This document shows, in pieces, positions 15,711-24,172 of a stretch of 35,857 bases of DNA. How positions within the stretch are numbered: position 1 is the first letter of the stretch; each line of letters begins with the position of its first letter. Location of the stretch: NCBI GenBank assembly GCA_021372865.1, contig JAJFTO010000007.1, positions 1 through 35,857 of the forward strand, read 5' to 3'. The translations under genes and the position numbers were made by a program. The stretch comes from Porphyromonadaceae bacterium. GTDB lineage: Bacteria > Bacteroidota > Bacteroidia > Bacteroidales > Dysgonomonadaceae. The notes under the pieces were generated by a model, which did not search any database, had not been told where the DNA came from, and was given only the letters and a program-made list of their open reading frames with translations.

Positions 15711-15777
15711 AAGACTTTTGGTGAAAAGTCTTGTAATTAAGGGATATGGTATCCTGCGTGAAGCACACGCCATATCC
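15711..15777 (+). promoter_or_regulatory. Structured mRNA leader with two hairpins
   Basis: Hairpin 1 pairs AAGACTTTT (15711-15719) with AAAAGTCTT (15724-15732) around a GGTG loop. Hairpin 2 pairs GGATATG (15742-15748) with CATATCC (15771-15777) and contains an inner stem GCGTG/CACGC (15756-15760 and 15766-15770) around AAGCA. Both lie between the -7 element and the start codon of the 15802 gene. I do not recognise a known riboswitch class. A small RNA starting at the same promoter is the alternative. Confidence 0.5.
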
Positions 15778-15801
15778 GAGTAGAAACCAAAATTAGTATA
15801 T

Positions 15802-16293
15802 ATGAAGTACGTGAACTTTTGCCTTGGAGCGATATTTTCGCTTGTATTGACCGCAGGTTCTGTCAACAACAACACTCCCTCCATCGGTTATTATCCCGGG
15901 GAAATGATTCCTGATATTACAATCACGGATTTGGCGGGTGATAATCATTCCCTGCATGATTTTAAAGGTAAAAAAGTAGTGGTAAATTTCTGGGCTACCT
16001 ATGATGCCCTGTCCAGAGCGAACAATGTTCAGTTGCACAATTATCTGCGAAAATATGATGCTGATATTTCTTTCCTATCTGTTTCCTTCGATGAAAACAT
16101 GCATGTCGCAGAGAGAACGTTCATTTTGGACAACCTTGATGCCAGTTCTCAGTTTTGTGAAATAAAAGGTACAAATTCGGATATCTACCAGGATTTCAAG
16201 CTGAATCGTGGTTTCAGGAATTACTTAATCGACGAAAACGGAGTCATTAAAGCAATGAATGTTACTCCCGAAGATTTAGAAATCATTCTTTGA
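15802..16293 (+). CDS. Exported redoxin/TlpA-like protein lacking CXXC
   Basis: The protein has 163 residues. The N-terminus (MKYVNFCLGAIFSLVLTAG) looks like a signal peptide. The thioredoxin fold follows: GEMIPDITITDLAG, HDFKGKKVVVNFWATYDALS, FLSVSFDENM, and RGFRNYLIDENGVIKAMN. In TlpA/ResA-like proteins WAT is followed by CXXC; here the place is taken by YDAL, so the redox centre is gone. A noncatalytic role, for example as a chaperone or binding protein, is an inference. It is preceded by a structured leader and followed by a strong terminator, so it is transcribed alone. Confidence 0.82.
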   Translation: MKYVNFCLGAIFSLVLTAGSVNNNTPSIGYYPGEMIPDITITDLAGDNHSLHDFKGKKVVVNFWATYDALSRANNVQLHNYLRKYDADISFLSVSFDENMHVAERTFILDNLDASSQFCEIKGTNSDIYQDFKLNRGFRNYLIDENGVIKAMNVTPEDLEIIL

Positions 16294-16312
16294 GATTGAT
16301 AATTAATTTTGT

Positions 16313-16349
16313 AAGAGCGGGTGCTGTTTTAAGTACCCGCTCTTCTTTT
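16313..16349 (+). terminator. Intrinsic terminator after the CXXC-less redoxin gene
   Basis: AAGAGCGGGTGCT (16313-16325) pairs with AGTACCCGCTCTT (16332-16344), with one G-U pair and a 6-base loop. CTTTT follows at 16345-16349. The stem is 13 bp and G+C-rich in the middle. Confidence 0.8.
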
Positions 16350-16419
16350 AATAGTAAATATCCCGCTTTTTTTTTAATTTTACCCCGTTTTTCGAATAAA
16401 TATTTACTAATCGATATGA

Positions 16420-17259
16420 ATGATGAATAAGGATAAAATAAAATACCTGCTGTTTTTCTTCGTATTGTCAGCAATGTGCCTCAACACAACCGCAGTAAAA
16501 GGTGTGCTTGTCAACAGCGGTAGATCATTCACGGTGAAATCAGATTGGAACGTACCGGTAAAGAAGGAGAAAAATACCAGATTGATGTCGTACAACATCC
16601 GAAATGCACGGGGACTGGATGATATCACCAATTATGACAGAATTGCCGGAATAATAGGGCAAGTGGCTCCCGATGTAGTCGCCATCCAGGAATTGGACAG
16701 TGTAACAAACAGAAGCAAGGGAGCAGATGTATTGAATATCCTGGCGCAAAAGACGGATATGATCGCCACCTATGCTGCCTCTATTGACTACGATGGAGGT
16801 AAGTACGGAATAGGCATGCTTTCTAAAGAAAAGCCCTTGAGCGTAAAAAGGGTTCGTTTGCCGGGAAGTGAAGAAGCGAGAATGCTGCTGATTGTAGAAT
16901 TTGAATATTTTTACGTTGGAAGTACGCATTTGTCTCTTCGTGAAACAGACAGATTGAAGGCTGTTGATATTATTAAGCAGGAAGCTGAGAAACTTAATCC
17001 GGGAAAACCTTTTTTTCTGGCTGGAGACATGAATGCCACACCTGAATCAGTCGTACAGAAATCGATAAACACAGTATTTACTTCGTTTATATCGCCAGAA
17101 GTATATACCATACCGGCTGATAATCCGAGCAAGTGCATTGATTATATTTATGGCTATAAGGGCTTTGATAGATGGATACGGCTTGCAGGCAGTGATGTGA
17201 TTGCCGAAAGAGTAGCTTCTGACCATCGCCCTCTCTTCGCCGATATTGAATTTCAATAG
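16420..17259 (+). CDS. Secreted endonuclease/exonuclease/phosphatase family protein
   Basis: The protein has 279 residues. A hydrophobic N-terminal segment (about 8-28) is a signal peptide or anchor. EEP-fold motifs in order are RLMSYNIRNARG (Asn), VVAIQELDS (metal-binding Glu), YVGSTHLSL (His), FLAGDMNATPES (G-D-x-N), CIDYIYG and ASDHRPLFADIEF (S-D-H). All catalytic residues are kept. Members hydrolyse phosphodiester bonds in nucleic acids, lipids or sugar phosphates; the substrate is unknown. A related gene follows directly, suggesting a tandem pair. Confidence 0.9.
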   Translation: MMNKDKIKYLLFFFVLSAMCLNTTAVKGVLVNSGRSFTVKSDWNVPVKKEKNTRLMSYNIRNARGLDDITNYDRIAGIIGQVAPDVVAIQELDSVTNRSKGADVLNILAQKTDMIATYAASIDYDGGKYGIGMLSKEKPLSVKRVRLPGSEEARMLLIVEFEYFYVGSTHLSLRETDRLKAVDIIKQEAEKLNPGKPFFLAGDMNATPESVVQKSINTVFTSFISPEVYTIPADNPSKCIDYIYGYKGFDRWIRLAGSDVIAERVASDHRPLFADIEFQ

Positions 17260-17436
17260 TGTCTGTCGTCGACTTGTCTCGTTTTCTCCAGCGGAAAATC
17301 TCCTGACAATATCCGATGGTATTTATACCGGGACCTACCTATGAAGGCTGGAAAAAAACAGCACTTTGTACACCAAATCCCGATAAAAAGAGATATATTC
17401 GCAAAAATTGACAAGCAATCAAAAAATATGTCTGCA

Positions 17437-18288
17437 ATGAATACAAAAATTCTCAACATTTTGTTGTTTTTACTTACGGCAATGACTTTATCGGCACAAC
17501 AAAACAAAATGGCTTCATTCAATGTGGCCTCGTTTAACATCCGCATGGATACGCCAAATGACAAGCTCAATGCATGGACGTATCGAAAGGATATGGTTAA
17601 TGGACTCGTCCGGTTTCACGATTTCGGTATCTTTGGTATACAGGAAGGTTTTCATCATCAAATCATGGATATACTTACATCGGGCGATTATGATTATGTC
17701 GGGGTAGGCAGGGATGACGGAAAAGAGGCTGGCGAGCATTCGGCGATCATTTACAGGAAAGAACGTTTTCAGGTGCTGGATAAGGGAAACTTTTGGTTCT
17801 CAGAGACTCCCGACGTTCCCGGAAAAGGTTGGGATGCCACCTGTTGTAACCGGATCTGTTCATGGGCTAAATTCAAAGATAAGTCATCCGGCAAGGAGTT
17901 TTACTTTTTCAACGTACACTACGATCATCAGGGGAAAGAAGCGCGTCGACAATCATCTTTTCTTTTGATGAAAAAAATCAGGGAAATTGCGGACGGTTAT
18001 CCGGTGATTGTTACCGGTGATTTTAATGCCACTCCCGACTCAGAACCCATTCAGATCATTTTGAAAGATGGTTTATTGAATGATTCATTTGCTATATCTC
18101 GCCAGCAACCCTATGGAACAGTAGGCACATACAATTCATTTAATTTAAATTCTTCGATGCAAAACAGAATTGATTATGTCTGGGTAACGCATGACATCGT
18201 AGTGAACAAATATGGGGTACTGAATGATGTCCAGCTGGGTCACTTTCCTTCCGACCACTTTCCGGTGATGGTTAATGTGAGTTTTTAA
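17437..18288 (+). CDS. Secreted endonuclease/exonuclease/phosphatase family protein (second of pair)
   Basis: The protein has 283 residues from ATG 17437. That start puts a normal signal peptide (ILNILLFLLTAMTLSAQ) at the N-terminus; a longer frame from 17341 adds 32 polar residues and is unlikely. ATG 17428 is also possible. EEP motifs are VASFNIRMDTPND, FGIFGIQEGF (Glu), FFNVHYDHQGKEAR, VTGDFNATPDSEPI, NRIDYVWVT and PSDHFPVMVNVSF. It differs clearly from its neighbour at 16420 and belongs to a branch often found in Bacteroidota genomes. Export to the periplasm or surface is inferred from the signal peptide. Confidence 0.9.
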   Translation: MNTKILNILLFLLTAMTLSAQQNKMASFNVASFNIRMDTPNDKLNAWTYRKDMVNGLVRFHDFGIFGIQEGFHHQIMDILTSGDYDYVGVGRDDGKEAGEHSAIIYRKERFQVLDKGNFWFSETPDVPGKGWDATCCNRICSWAKFKDKSSGKEFYFFNVHYDHQGKEARRQSSFLLMKKIREIADGYPVIVTGDFNATPDSEPIQIILKDGLLNDSFAISRQQPYGTVGTYNSFNLNSSMQNRIDYVWVTHDIVVNKYGVLNDVQLGHFPSDHFPVMVNVSF

Positions 18289-18302
18289 TGTTTTTATAAA
18301 GA

Positions 18303-18338
18303 AAATTGCCGGATCACAATTGTTGTCTCCGGCAATTT
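18303..18338 (-). terminator. Hairpin terminator between the EEP gene and gpmA
   Basis: AAATTGCCGGA (18303-18313) pairs with TCCGGCAATTT (18328-18338), a perfect 11-bp stem. On the minus strand the stem runs into TTTTCTTTAT, fitting a terminator for gpmA. On the plus strand the T run is poor. Confidence 0.65.
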
Positions 18339-18361
18339 CTAAATCAATGTTTAAGGGCGGG

Positions 18362-19111
18362 TCACTTTGATTTTCCCTGATTGGCCACAGCCTCCATCAG
18401 TTTCCTGATCTCTTCCGGATCACCCAGAAAATAATCTTTCTGCAGGTTCATTTCATCATCGAACTCAAACACGTAAGGTACGGCGGTAGGCAGGTTGAGG
18501 CTCACTATTTCCTCGTCTGAAATGTTCTTGAGATGCTTGATGATGCCACGCAGGCTGTTGCCATGTGCTGCCACGATGGTTTCGTTGTATTTGGTCTTCA
18601 TCTCCGGCACGATTGTATCGTTCCAGTAAGGGAGAATGCGTTCTACCGTATCTTTCAGCGCCTCGGTAAGCGGCAGGTCATTTGCATCTACTCCTTTGTA
18701 ACGGGGATCCTGAAACGGAGAACGTGCATCCTCCTTTTCCAGTGGTAAGGGTGGTACGTCGTAACTGCGGCGCCAGATGAGCACTTGTTCGTCACCATAT
18801 TTTGCTGCTGTCTCAGCCTTGTTGAGTCCTTGCAGCATGCCGTAATGCTTTTCATTCAAACGCCAGCTCTTTTCCACCGGGATCCAGTCCAGATCCATCT
18901 CATCGAGTACCACATTCAATGTTTTTACGGCCCTCTTCAGAAAGGAAGTATACGCTTTTTCAAATTGAAAACCCTCTTTTTTCAGGAATTTACCTGCTTT
19001 GTGGGCTTCCTCAATACCTTTTTCGGTGAGATCCACATCTGTCCAGCCGGTAAAGCGGTTCTCCTTGTTCCAGGCACTCTCGCCGTGGCGAATTAAGACT
19101 ACTTTTTTCAT
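18362..19111 (-). CDS. gpmA: 2,3-bisphosphoglycerate-dependent phosphoglycerate mutase
   Basis: The protein has 249 residues, the normal size. It interconverts 3- and 2-phosphoglycerate in glycolysis. The N-terminal catalytic signature is [18 protein letters not shown] with the phosphohistidine in RHGE at residue 9. Further family blocks are ERHYG-like [27 protein letters not shown] [12 protein letters not shown], and the second histidine in [14 protein letters not shown]. It is transcribed alone; its promoter lies at the very end of the MATE gene. Confidence 0.97.
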   Translation of the reverse strand: MKKVVLIRHGESAWNKENRFTGWTDVDLTEKGIEEAHKAGKFLKKEGFQFEKAYTSFLKRAVKTLNVVLDEMDLDWIPVEKSWRLNEKHYGMLQGLNKAETAAKYGDEQVLIWRRSYDVPPLPLEKEDARSPFQDPRYKGVDANDLPLTEALKDTVERILPYWNDTIVPEMKTKYNETIVAAHGNSLRGIIKHLKNISDEEIVSLNLPTAVPYVFEFDDEMNLQKDYFLGDPEEIRKLMEAVANQGKSK

Positions 19112-19169
19112 ACACTTAATTTAAATATTTTTGGTGAAATAAGTTTTGTTTTTTCAATTTTGGTTCGTA

Positions 19170-19177
19170 CAAAGCTA
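19170..19177 (-). promoter_or_regulatory. -7 promoter element of gpmA
   Basis: The minus strand reads TAGCTTTG, matching TAnnTTTG, about 58 bases before the gpmA start. It overlaps the stop codon of the upstream MATE gene, so gpmA can be expressed on its own. Confidence 0.6.
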
Positions 19178-20578
19178 CATAAAATCGGTCAGATTTGAGC
19201 CATCACACGGCATTTTTCTGACGGTTGCATCCAGTTCCATCTGCTTGAGATGACGGAGCTGAATCATCAGCAGATAAAGTGATAGCAAGGCCGCCAGGGT
19301 GTCGGAGACAGGCATGGCGATCCACAACCCGTCGAGCCCCCAAAGACGGGGAAGCAGGATGATACCCGGTACAAGAAATATCAGTTGCCGGCTAAGGCTC
19401 TGTATGATAGATTTTGCTGCGAAGCCGATACTCTGAAAGAAGCTGGAGGATACAATCTGAAATCCTACCAGTGGCATTGCAGCCACTGCAATACGGATGC
19501 CTCTGGTAGTGATGTCCAGCAACTCTGTATCGGTGGTAAAGGCTGAAGCAAAGAGCCCTGGAAAAAAGACCCCAATCAGAAAACCAGCCACTGTGATGAG
19601 CGTGGCAATCTTCAGCGAATAAAAAAGCGTTTCACGTAACCTTTTGTAATTGCCGGCTCCGTAGTTATAACCTATGATGGGTTGTGTGCCTTGGTTGAGG
19701 CCCATGATCACCATCAGAAATAGCATCAATACGGTGTTGATGATGCCGTAGGCTCCCACAGCGAGGTCGCCTCCATAACGCAGGAGCGAGGTATTCATCA
19801 GTAGCGCCACGCCCGATGCGGTCACTTGCATACTAAACGGAGACAAGCCTATGGACACGATGGAACCTATAATCTTCCTGTCCAGGCGGACATTTCTCCA
19901 TCGCAATCTGATCAGACTGCTCTTCTGCAGAAAATGATGCATCACGAAAAGCATTCCGATAAACATAGATATCACTGTAGCCCAGGCAACACCCTTGATA
20001 CCCAGGTCAAAGCCATATAGAAAAATGGGGGTGAGGATCACACTGAAAACAGCCCCAATCAGCATGGTGATCATCGCTTTTTTGGGATATCCCGAGGAAC
20101 GCATCATCGCGTTAAAATTATAACAAAGACTTACGAATACATTTCCCAGTAATACAATCTGCAAATAATCATGTGCATAGGGGAGAGTGAGGTCGCTGGC
20201 TCCGAATGCTCGCAGAATGGGATCGAGATATATCATAAGAAGGGTGATGAAGACTGCATTCAGAATCACAGTGAGAAACAGTGAGTTGCCCAGTATCTTT
20301 TCGGATGTCTCCTTGTCTCTTTTACCCAGGCTGATTGAGATGCGGGCTGCTGCACCGGAACCGACAAGCATACCCAGTGAGGAGGTGAGATTCATTACAG
20401 GAAAGGTAATGGCAAGTCCGGAAATGGCCAGCGCTCCCACGCCCTGGCCGATGAAAATACGTCCAATCACATTGTACAGGGCGGAGACCACCGTCCCTAC
20501 AATGCCTGGCAAGGCATAATCCCAGACAAGCTTGCTGATCTTTTTTGTCTGAAAATCAAGTTCTTTGTTGGTTTGCAA
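19175..20578 (-). CDS. MATE family multidrug/toxin efflux transporter
   Basis: From TTG 20578 the protein has 467 residues, a usual MATE length, with about 12 membrane segments in two repeats. Family landmarks are LPGIVGTVVSALYNVIGRIFIGQGVG in helix 1, ITFPVMNLTSSLGMLVGSGAAARIS in helix 2, and MGLNQGTQPIIGYNYGAG at the start of the second repeat. It exports cationic or other toxic compounds by Na+ or H+ antiport. The frame is open to an ATG at 20683, but two -7 elements (20630-20637 and 20681-20688) lie at or inside that extension and its first 35 residues look unlike the family, so I prefer the internal start. The exact start is uncertain. Confidence 0.9.
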   Translation of the reverse strand: MQTNKELDFQTKKISKLVWDYALPGIVGTVVSALYNVIGRIFIGQGVGALAISGLAITFPVMNLTSSLGMLVGSGAAARISISLGKRDKETSEKILGNSLFLTVILNAVFITLLMIYLDPILRAFGASDLTLPYAHDYLQIVLLGNVFVSLCYNFNAMMRSSGYPKKAMITMLIGAVFSVILTPIFLYGFDLGIKGVAWATVISMFIGMLFVMHHFLQKSSLIRLRWRNVRLDRKIIGSIVSIGLSPFSMQVTASGVALLMNTSLLRYGGDLAVGAYGIINTVLMLFLMVIMGLNQGTQPIIGYNYGAGNYKRLRETLFYSLKIATLITVAGFLIGVFFPGLFASAFTTDTELLDITTRGIRIAVAAMPLVGFQIVSSSFFQSIGFAAKSIIQSLSRQLIFLVPGIILLPRLWGLDGLWIAMPVSDTLAALLSLYLLMIQLRHLKQMELDATVRKMPCDGSNLTDFM

Positions 20579-20629
20579 AATGTGCGTAATGTAATAACCT
20601 GTTTTTTGTCCGTTTTCCCGGTCCGGGTG

Positions 20630-20637
20630 CAAAAATA
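20630..20637 (-). promoter_or_regulatory. Possible -7 promoter element of the MATE gene
   Basis: The minus strand reads TATTTTTG, matching TAnnTTTG. A second match, TAACTTTG, lies at 20681-20688. Either would place the transcript start inside the N-terminal extension of the frame and so favour a shorter protein. Confidence 0.45.
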
Positions 20638-20740
20638 TTGTCAGTCGCCTGTGATTCAGTGCCGGAAAAGATGAATTGTGCAAAGTTAGTAAAAACCTCC
20701 CATTTTCAGCTACTTTTCACTGACTTTTACGCCTTCATAT

Positions 20741-20771
20741 TTTGTGTTTCAGATAATTAATTTTATTTTTG
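20741..20771 (+). promoter_or_regulatory. Promoter of the DUF2851 gene (complete -33/-7)
   Basis: TTTG at 20741-20744 is followed after exactly 19 bases by TATTTTTG at 20764-20771. The start codon at 20788 is 16 bases further, so the leader is very short. Confidence 0.75.
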
Positions 20772-20787
20772 GATTTTAAACCTGCAG

Positions 20788-22080
20788 ATGATGAACGCCA
20801 AAGAACAGCTCCTTCACTACGTGTGGAAGTTCAGGCTTTTTCCTCCTTCATCACTCAGAACGGTGGATGGATTAAAAGTGGAAGTCATTGACTCCGGTAT
20901 ACACAATAGTGATGCCGGCCCTGATTTTTTTAATGCGAAGATAAAAATTGGAGAGGAATTATGGGCCGGCAACGTGGAATTACATCGTTCTTCTGATGAA
21001 TGGGTAAAACATGGACATCAAAATGACCCGGCCTACAACTCCGTTATTTTGCACCTTGTAGAAAGAGTGAACGCTCCTGTAATCAACAAAAGAGGAGAGC
21101 ATGTGCCGCAGTGTGTAATTACTGTGCCTGAGGATATTCGCAGAAATGTCGATTATCTTTTGTTCAGTCAGAGTCATATTCCCTGTAAAAAGTTTATTAC
21201 CACCCTTCCTGTTCCCATGTTGACTTCCTATCTCGATGCCCTCTCTGCCGAAAGGCTGGAGCGCAAAACAAACGATATTTTTGCCCATCTGGTACGTTAC
21301 GGTCATTCCTGGGATGAGGTATTTTATGTGCTGTTGGCGCGAAATTTCGGGTTCGGACTGAACGCTGATGAATTCGAGAAGCTAGCGCTCTCACTACCTT
21401 ACAATTACATACTGCGACACAATGACGATCTTTTTCAGATAGAAGCACTGATGTTCGGACAGGCTGCAATGCTGGAAGAGGAAGGACTGAACGATACATA
21501 CTACATTCGCTTGCAAAAAGAATATGCTTTCCTGAAAGCAAAATATGGGCTGAAGAATCGGGAAGGACTCTTCTTTAAAAGTATGAGAACCCGTCCCCGG
21601 TCATTTCCGCAGGTACGCGTTGCACAACTTGCAGCTTTGTTACAGCAATCGGGACGCCTCTTCTCTCTTATTCTCGAGAAAGAGGAGCTTCCTCAGTTAA
21701 TCACGCTGTTTCAAATTACACCGTCTGAGTATTGGAAGACACACTACAGCTTTGGCAAAACTTCGCCAAAAACGGATAAACGACCGGGCAAGGATTCATT
21801 GGATGTTCTGCTCATTAACACGGTTGCCCCCGTACTATTTGCATACGGGAAAAAGACAGGTACTGAAAAATACTGCAACAGGGCAATTCGCCTGTTGGAA
21901 TCGATAAAGCCCGAAAGGAACAGTATCATACATGAATTTGCTGAAGCAGGCATCACGCCGAGGCATGCTTTCGACTCACAGGCACTCATCCAATTGAGAA
22001 AAGAATACTGCGATACGCGCAAATGCCTTTATTGCAGAATCGGACATAAGTTGCTCTCATCACCCCGTATTGGCAAGTAA
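20788..22080 (+). CDS. DUF2851 family protein
   Basis: The protein has 430 residues with no signal peptide or membrane segment, so it is probably cytosolic. The N-terminal family signature is visible: KEQLLHYVWKFRLFP, then VIDSGIHNSDAGPDFFNAKI, then WAGNVELHRSSDEWVKHGH and YNSVILHLVE. The region resembles a nuclease-like fold (D...GPDF.NA.I ... G.VE.H), so a nucleic-acid role has been suspected for the family, but no function is established. The C-terminus has a Cys cluster CDTRKCLYCRIG that could bind metal. The gene has its own promoter; a second promoter lies before the next gene. Confidence 0.88.
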   Translation: MMNAKEQLLHYVWKFRLFPPSSLRTVDGLKVEVIDSGIHNSDAGPDFFNAKIKIGEELWAGNVELHRSSDEWVKHGHQNDPAYNSVILHLVERVNAPVINKRGEHVPQCVITVPEDIRRNVDYLLFSQSHIPCKKFITTLPVPMLTSYLDALSAERLERKTNDIFAHLVRYGHSWDEVFYVLLARNFGFGLNADEFEKLALSLPYNYILRHNDDLFQIEALMFGQAAMLEEEGLNDTYYIRLQKEYAFLKAKYGLKNREGLFFKSMRTRPRSFPQVRVAQLAALLQQSGRLFSLILEKEELPQLITLFQITPSEYWKTHYSFGKTSPKTDKRPGKDSLDVLLINTVAPVLFAYGKKTGTEKYCNRAIRLLESIKPERNSIIHEFAEAGITPRHAFDSQALIQLRKEYCDTRKCLYCRIGHKLLSSPRIGK

Positions 22081-22116
22081 ACTTGCCTTCTGTCCATTGC
22101 TTATCGAAAATAGTTG

Positions 22117-22124
22117 TATTTTTG
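22117..22124 (+). promoter_or_regulatory. -7 promoter element of the Ig-like lipoprotein gene
   Basis: TATTTTTG matches TAnnTTTG, 37 bases before ATG 22162. It lies at the extended frame start near 22114 and so supports the shorter protein. TTG at 22097-22099 is a weak -33 candidate with 17-nt spacing. Confidence 0.5.
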
Positions 22125-22161
22125 CAGGGTAAAAGGGGCAACTTTCATTCAAAAACGGAAA

Positions 22162-24120
22162 ATGCATAAAAAAATTCTATCCCTGTTTTCTTTTTTCTTC
22201 CTCATGGTGTTGGTAATGGTGGTCCTTTATGCATGTGCAAACATGGCGGCACCCTCAGGCGGAGTATATGATATGGATCCGCCGAAAGTGAAAAGGGCAA
22301 CCCCTGGCTTCAATTCGCTTAAGATCACTCCTTCGAAGATAGAGATTGAATTCGATGAAAACATCAAAATCAAATCACCTACGGAAAAAGTGATTATCAC
22401 CCCGCCACAACAGGCTTTGCCGGTGATTCGCTCAGTCGGGAAAAAAGCAGTAGTGGAACTGAAAGATGAGTTGAAACCCAATACAACCTATACGATAGAC
22501 TTCACCGATGCCATTGCCGATAATAACGAGGAAAATCCCCTTGAAAATTTTGTATTTTCCTTTTCTACCGGTGATCAGCTTGATACCCTTTCTATATCCG
22601 GAAAAGTGCTTACAGCGCAGGATCTTGAGCCTGTAGCAGGAACCTATGTGGGAATACATTCCAATTTCGATGATACAACATTCAGCCGTGTGCCCTTTGA
22701 ACGCATATCGAAAACCGACTCCCGGGGAAAATTTACAATACGCGGTATGGCACCCGGGAAATACAAAGTCTTCGCGCTGAACGACCAAAACAGAGATTAT
22801 AAATATGACAACCCGCAGGAGGCTATCGCCTTTCTCGATTCCATTGTCATTCCCTCCACCATGCCTGCGGTTCGCCAGGATACGGTTTTCGTGGACAGTA
22901 CCACCATCGATACCATTCGAACCGTGCATTATACCCGTTTTTTGCCGGACGACCTGGTGCTTCGATCCTTTCAGTCGGACTTCCAGCGACAATATTTGCA
23001 AAAACAGGAACGTACAGAACCACACAAACTATCAATTTATTTTGCAGCCCCCACTGCCATGCCCGACTTCACTCTGCTGAAACCTGAGGTTTCCGGTGAC
23101 GACTGGTATGTGAAGGAGCGGAGTGCCGGAAACGATACACTGTTGTTATGGATTACAGACTCGCTGATTTATCAACAGGATTCAATCACGATGAAAATTA
23201 ATTATACCCGGACCGACTCACTCAACAAAAATTATATTGATACCGATACAATCAGCTTCAACATCAGGAAATCGGCACGTGAGAAGCGAGAGGATAAAAA
23301 GGTGGAGAAGAAGGAGAACGAAGAAAAGCAAATCCGTTACCTGGGTGTAAACAGCAATATACAATCCTCTTTTGAACTGTTTAATCCCATCCGGTTCGAG
23401 TTTGAACAGCCTCTGATGCGATTCGATTCATCATTTGTCCGACTGGAGAAGGAGGTCGACTCCCTGTTTGAGCCTGTACCGTTTCGTATGGAACCCGATA
23501 CGCTAAACCCCCGTAAACTGACTATCCGACCTCGTTGGGAACCCGGAGGAAAGTATAAATTGACCGTAGACTCGGCACGCCTGGTCAGTCTCTATGGACT
23601 TCGGAACAATAAATATGAACAGTCGTTTACCGTGAAGCCGCTGGATCAGTATGGTAACCTTGAAGTAAACATCAGCGGCCTACCTACTGGCAAAGTGGCA
23701 TTTGTTGAGCTGCTTGATAAATCGGATAAACCTTTTAGAAAAAGCTTCGTCAAAGGGAACAAAGTGAGATTTCAGGATCTCCTGCCTGGTGAGATTTATG
23801 CACGCATGGTAATTGACGAAAACGGAGATGGTGTGTGGACGACCGGGAATTATGGAGATAAACGATCACCAGAAATGGTTTATTACTATCCGGGGAAGTG
23901 GGTGATTCGTGCATATTCCGATCATCAGGAGGAGTGGCAGATTGATGCCATTCCGGTGATCAGGCAGAAACCGCTTGAAATCACGAAGAATAAGCCGGAA
24001 GAGAAAAAAAGAAGAGATCTCAACAAAGATAGAAATAACCAGCAACAAAACCAGCAAAGTTCACCCTTTGGTTTTGGCGGAAACAGTGGTTCAGGCTCAG
24101 GTGGTATTCCCGGGATGTAA
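22162..24120 (+). CDS. Large lipoprotein with SbsA-type Ig-like domain
   Basis: The protein has 652 residues from ATG 22162. The signal peptide ends in VLYAC with Cys25 lipidated. The mature N-terminus (PSGGVYDMDPPKVKRATP) leads into a bacterial Ig-like Big_5/SbsA domain: ITPSKIEIEFDENIKI, then VELKDELKPNTTYTIDF and NPLENFVFSFSTGD. A carboxypeptidase-regulatory-like beta domain follows (ISGKVLTAQDLEPVAGTYVG, then DSRGKFTIRGMAPGKY). The middle holds further beta repeats and a highly charged stretch (KREDKKVEKKENEEKQ). The tail is Gln/Asn-rich and then Gly/Ser-rich. It is probably a surface or periplasmic structural or binding protein. The DUF3108 gene follows 52 bp downstream. Confidence 0.85.
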   Translation: MHKKILSLFSFFFLMVLVMVVLYACANMAAPSGGVYDMDPPKVKRATPGFNSLKITPSKIEIEFDENIKIKSPTEKVIITPPQQALPVIRSVGKKAVVELKDELKPNTTYTIDFTDAIADNNEENPLENFVFSFSTGDQLDTLSISGKVLTAQDLEPVAGTYVGIHSNFDDTTFSRVPFERISKTDSRGKFTIRGMAPGKYKVFALNDQNRDYKYDNPQEAIAFLDSIVIPSTMPAVRQDTVFVDSTTIDTIRTVHYTRFLPDDLVLRSFQSDFQRQYLQKQERTEPHKLSIYFAAPTAMPDFTLLKPEVSGDDWYVKERSAGNDTLLLWITDSLIYQQDSITMKINYTRTDSLNKNYIDTDTISFNIRKSAREKREDKKVEKKENEEKQIRYLGVNSNIQSSFELFNPIRFEFEQPLMRFDSSFVRLEKEVDSLFEPVPFRMEPDTLNPRKLTIRPRWEPGGKYKLTVDSARLVSLYGLRNNKYEQSFTVKPLDQYGNLEVNISGLPTGKVAFVELLDKSDKPFRKSFVKGNKVRFQDLLPGEIYARMVIDENGDGVWTTGNYGDKRSPEMVYYYPGKWVIRAYSDHQEEWQIDAIPVIRQKPLEITKNKPEEKKRRDLNKDRNNQQQNQQSSPFGFGGNSGSGSGGIPGM

Positions 24121-24172
24121 AAAATGAGGGTACGCGGTTGCAGCCATAAATGTTTTATTAAAAAAACCGACT

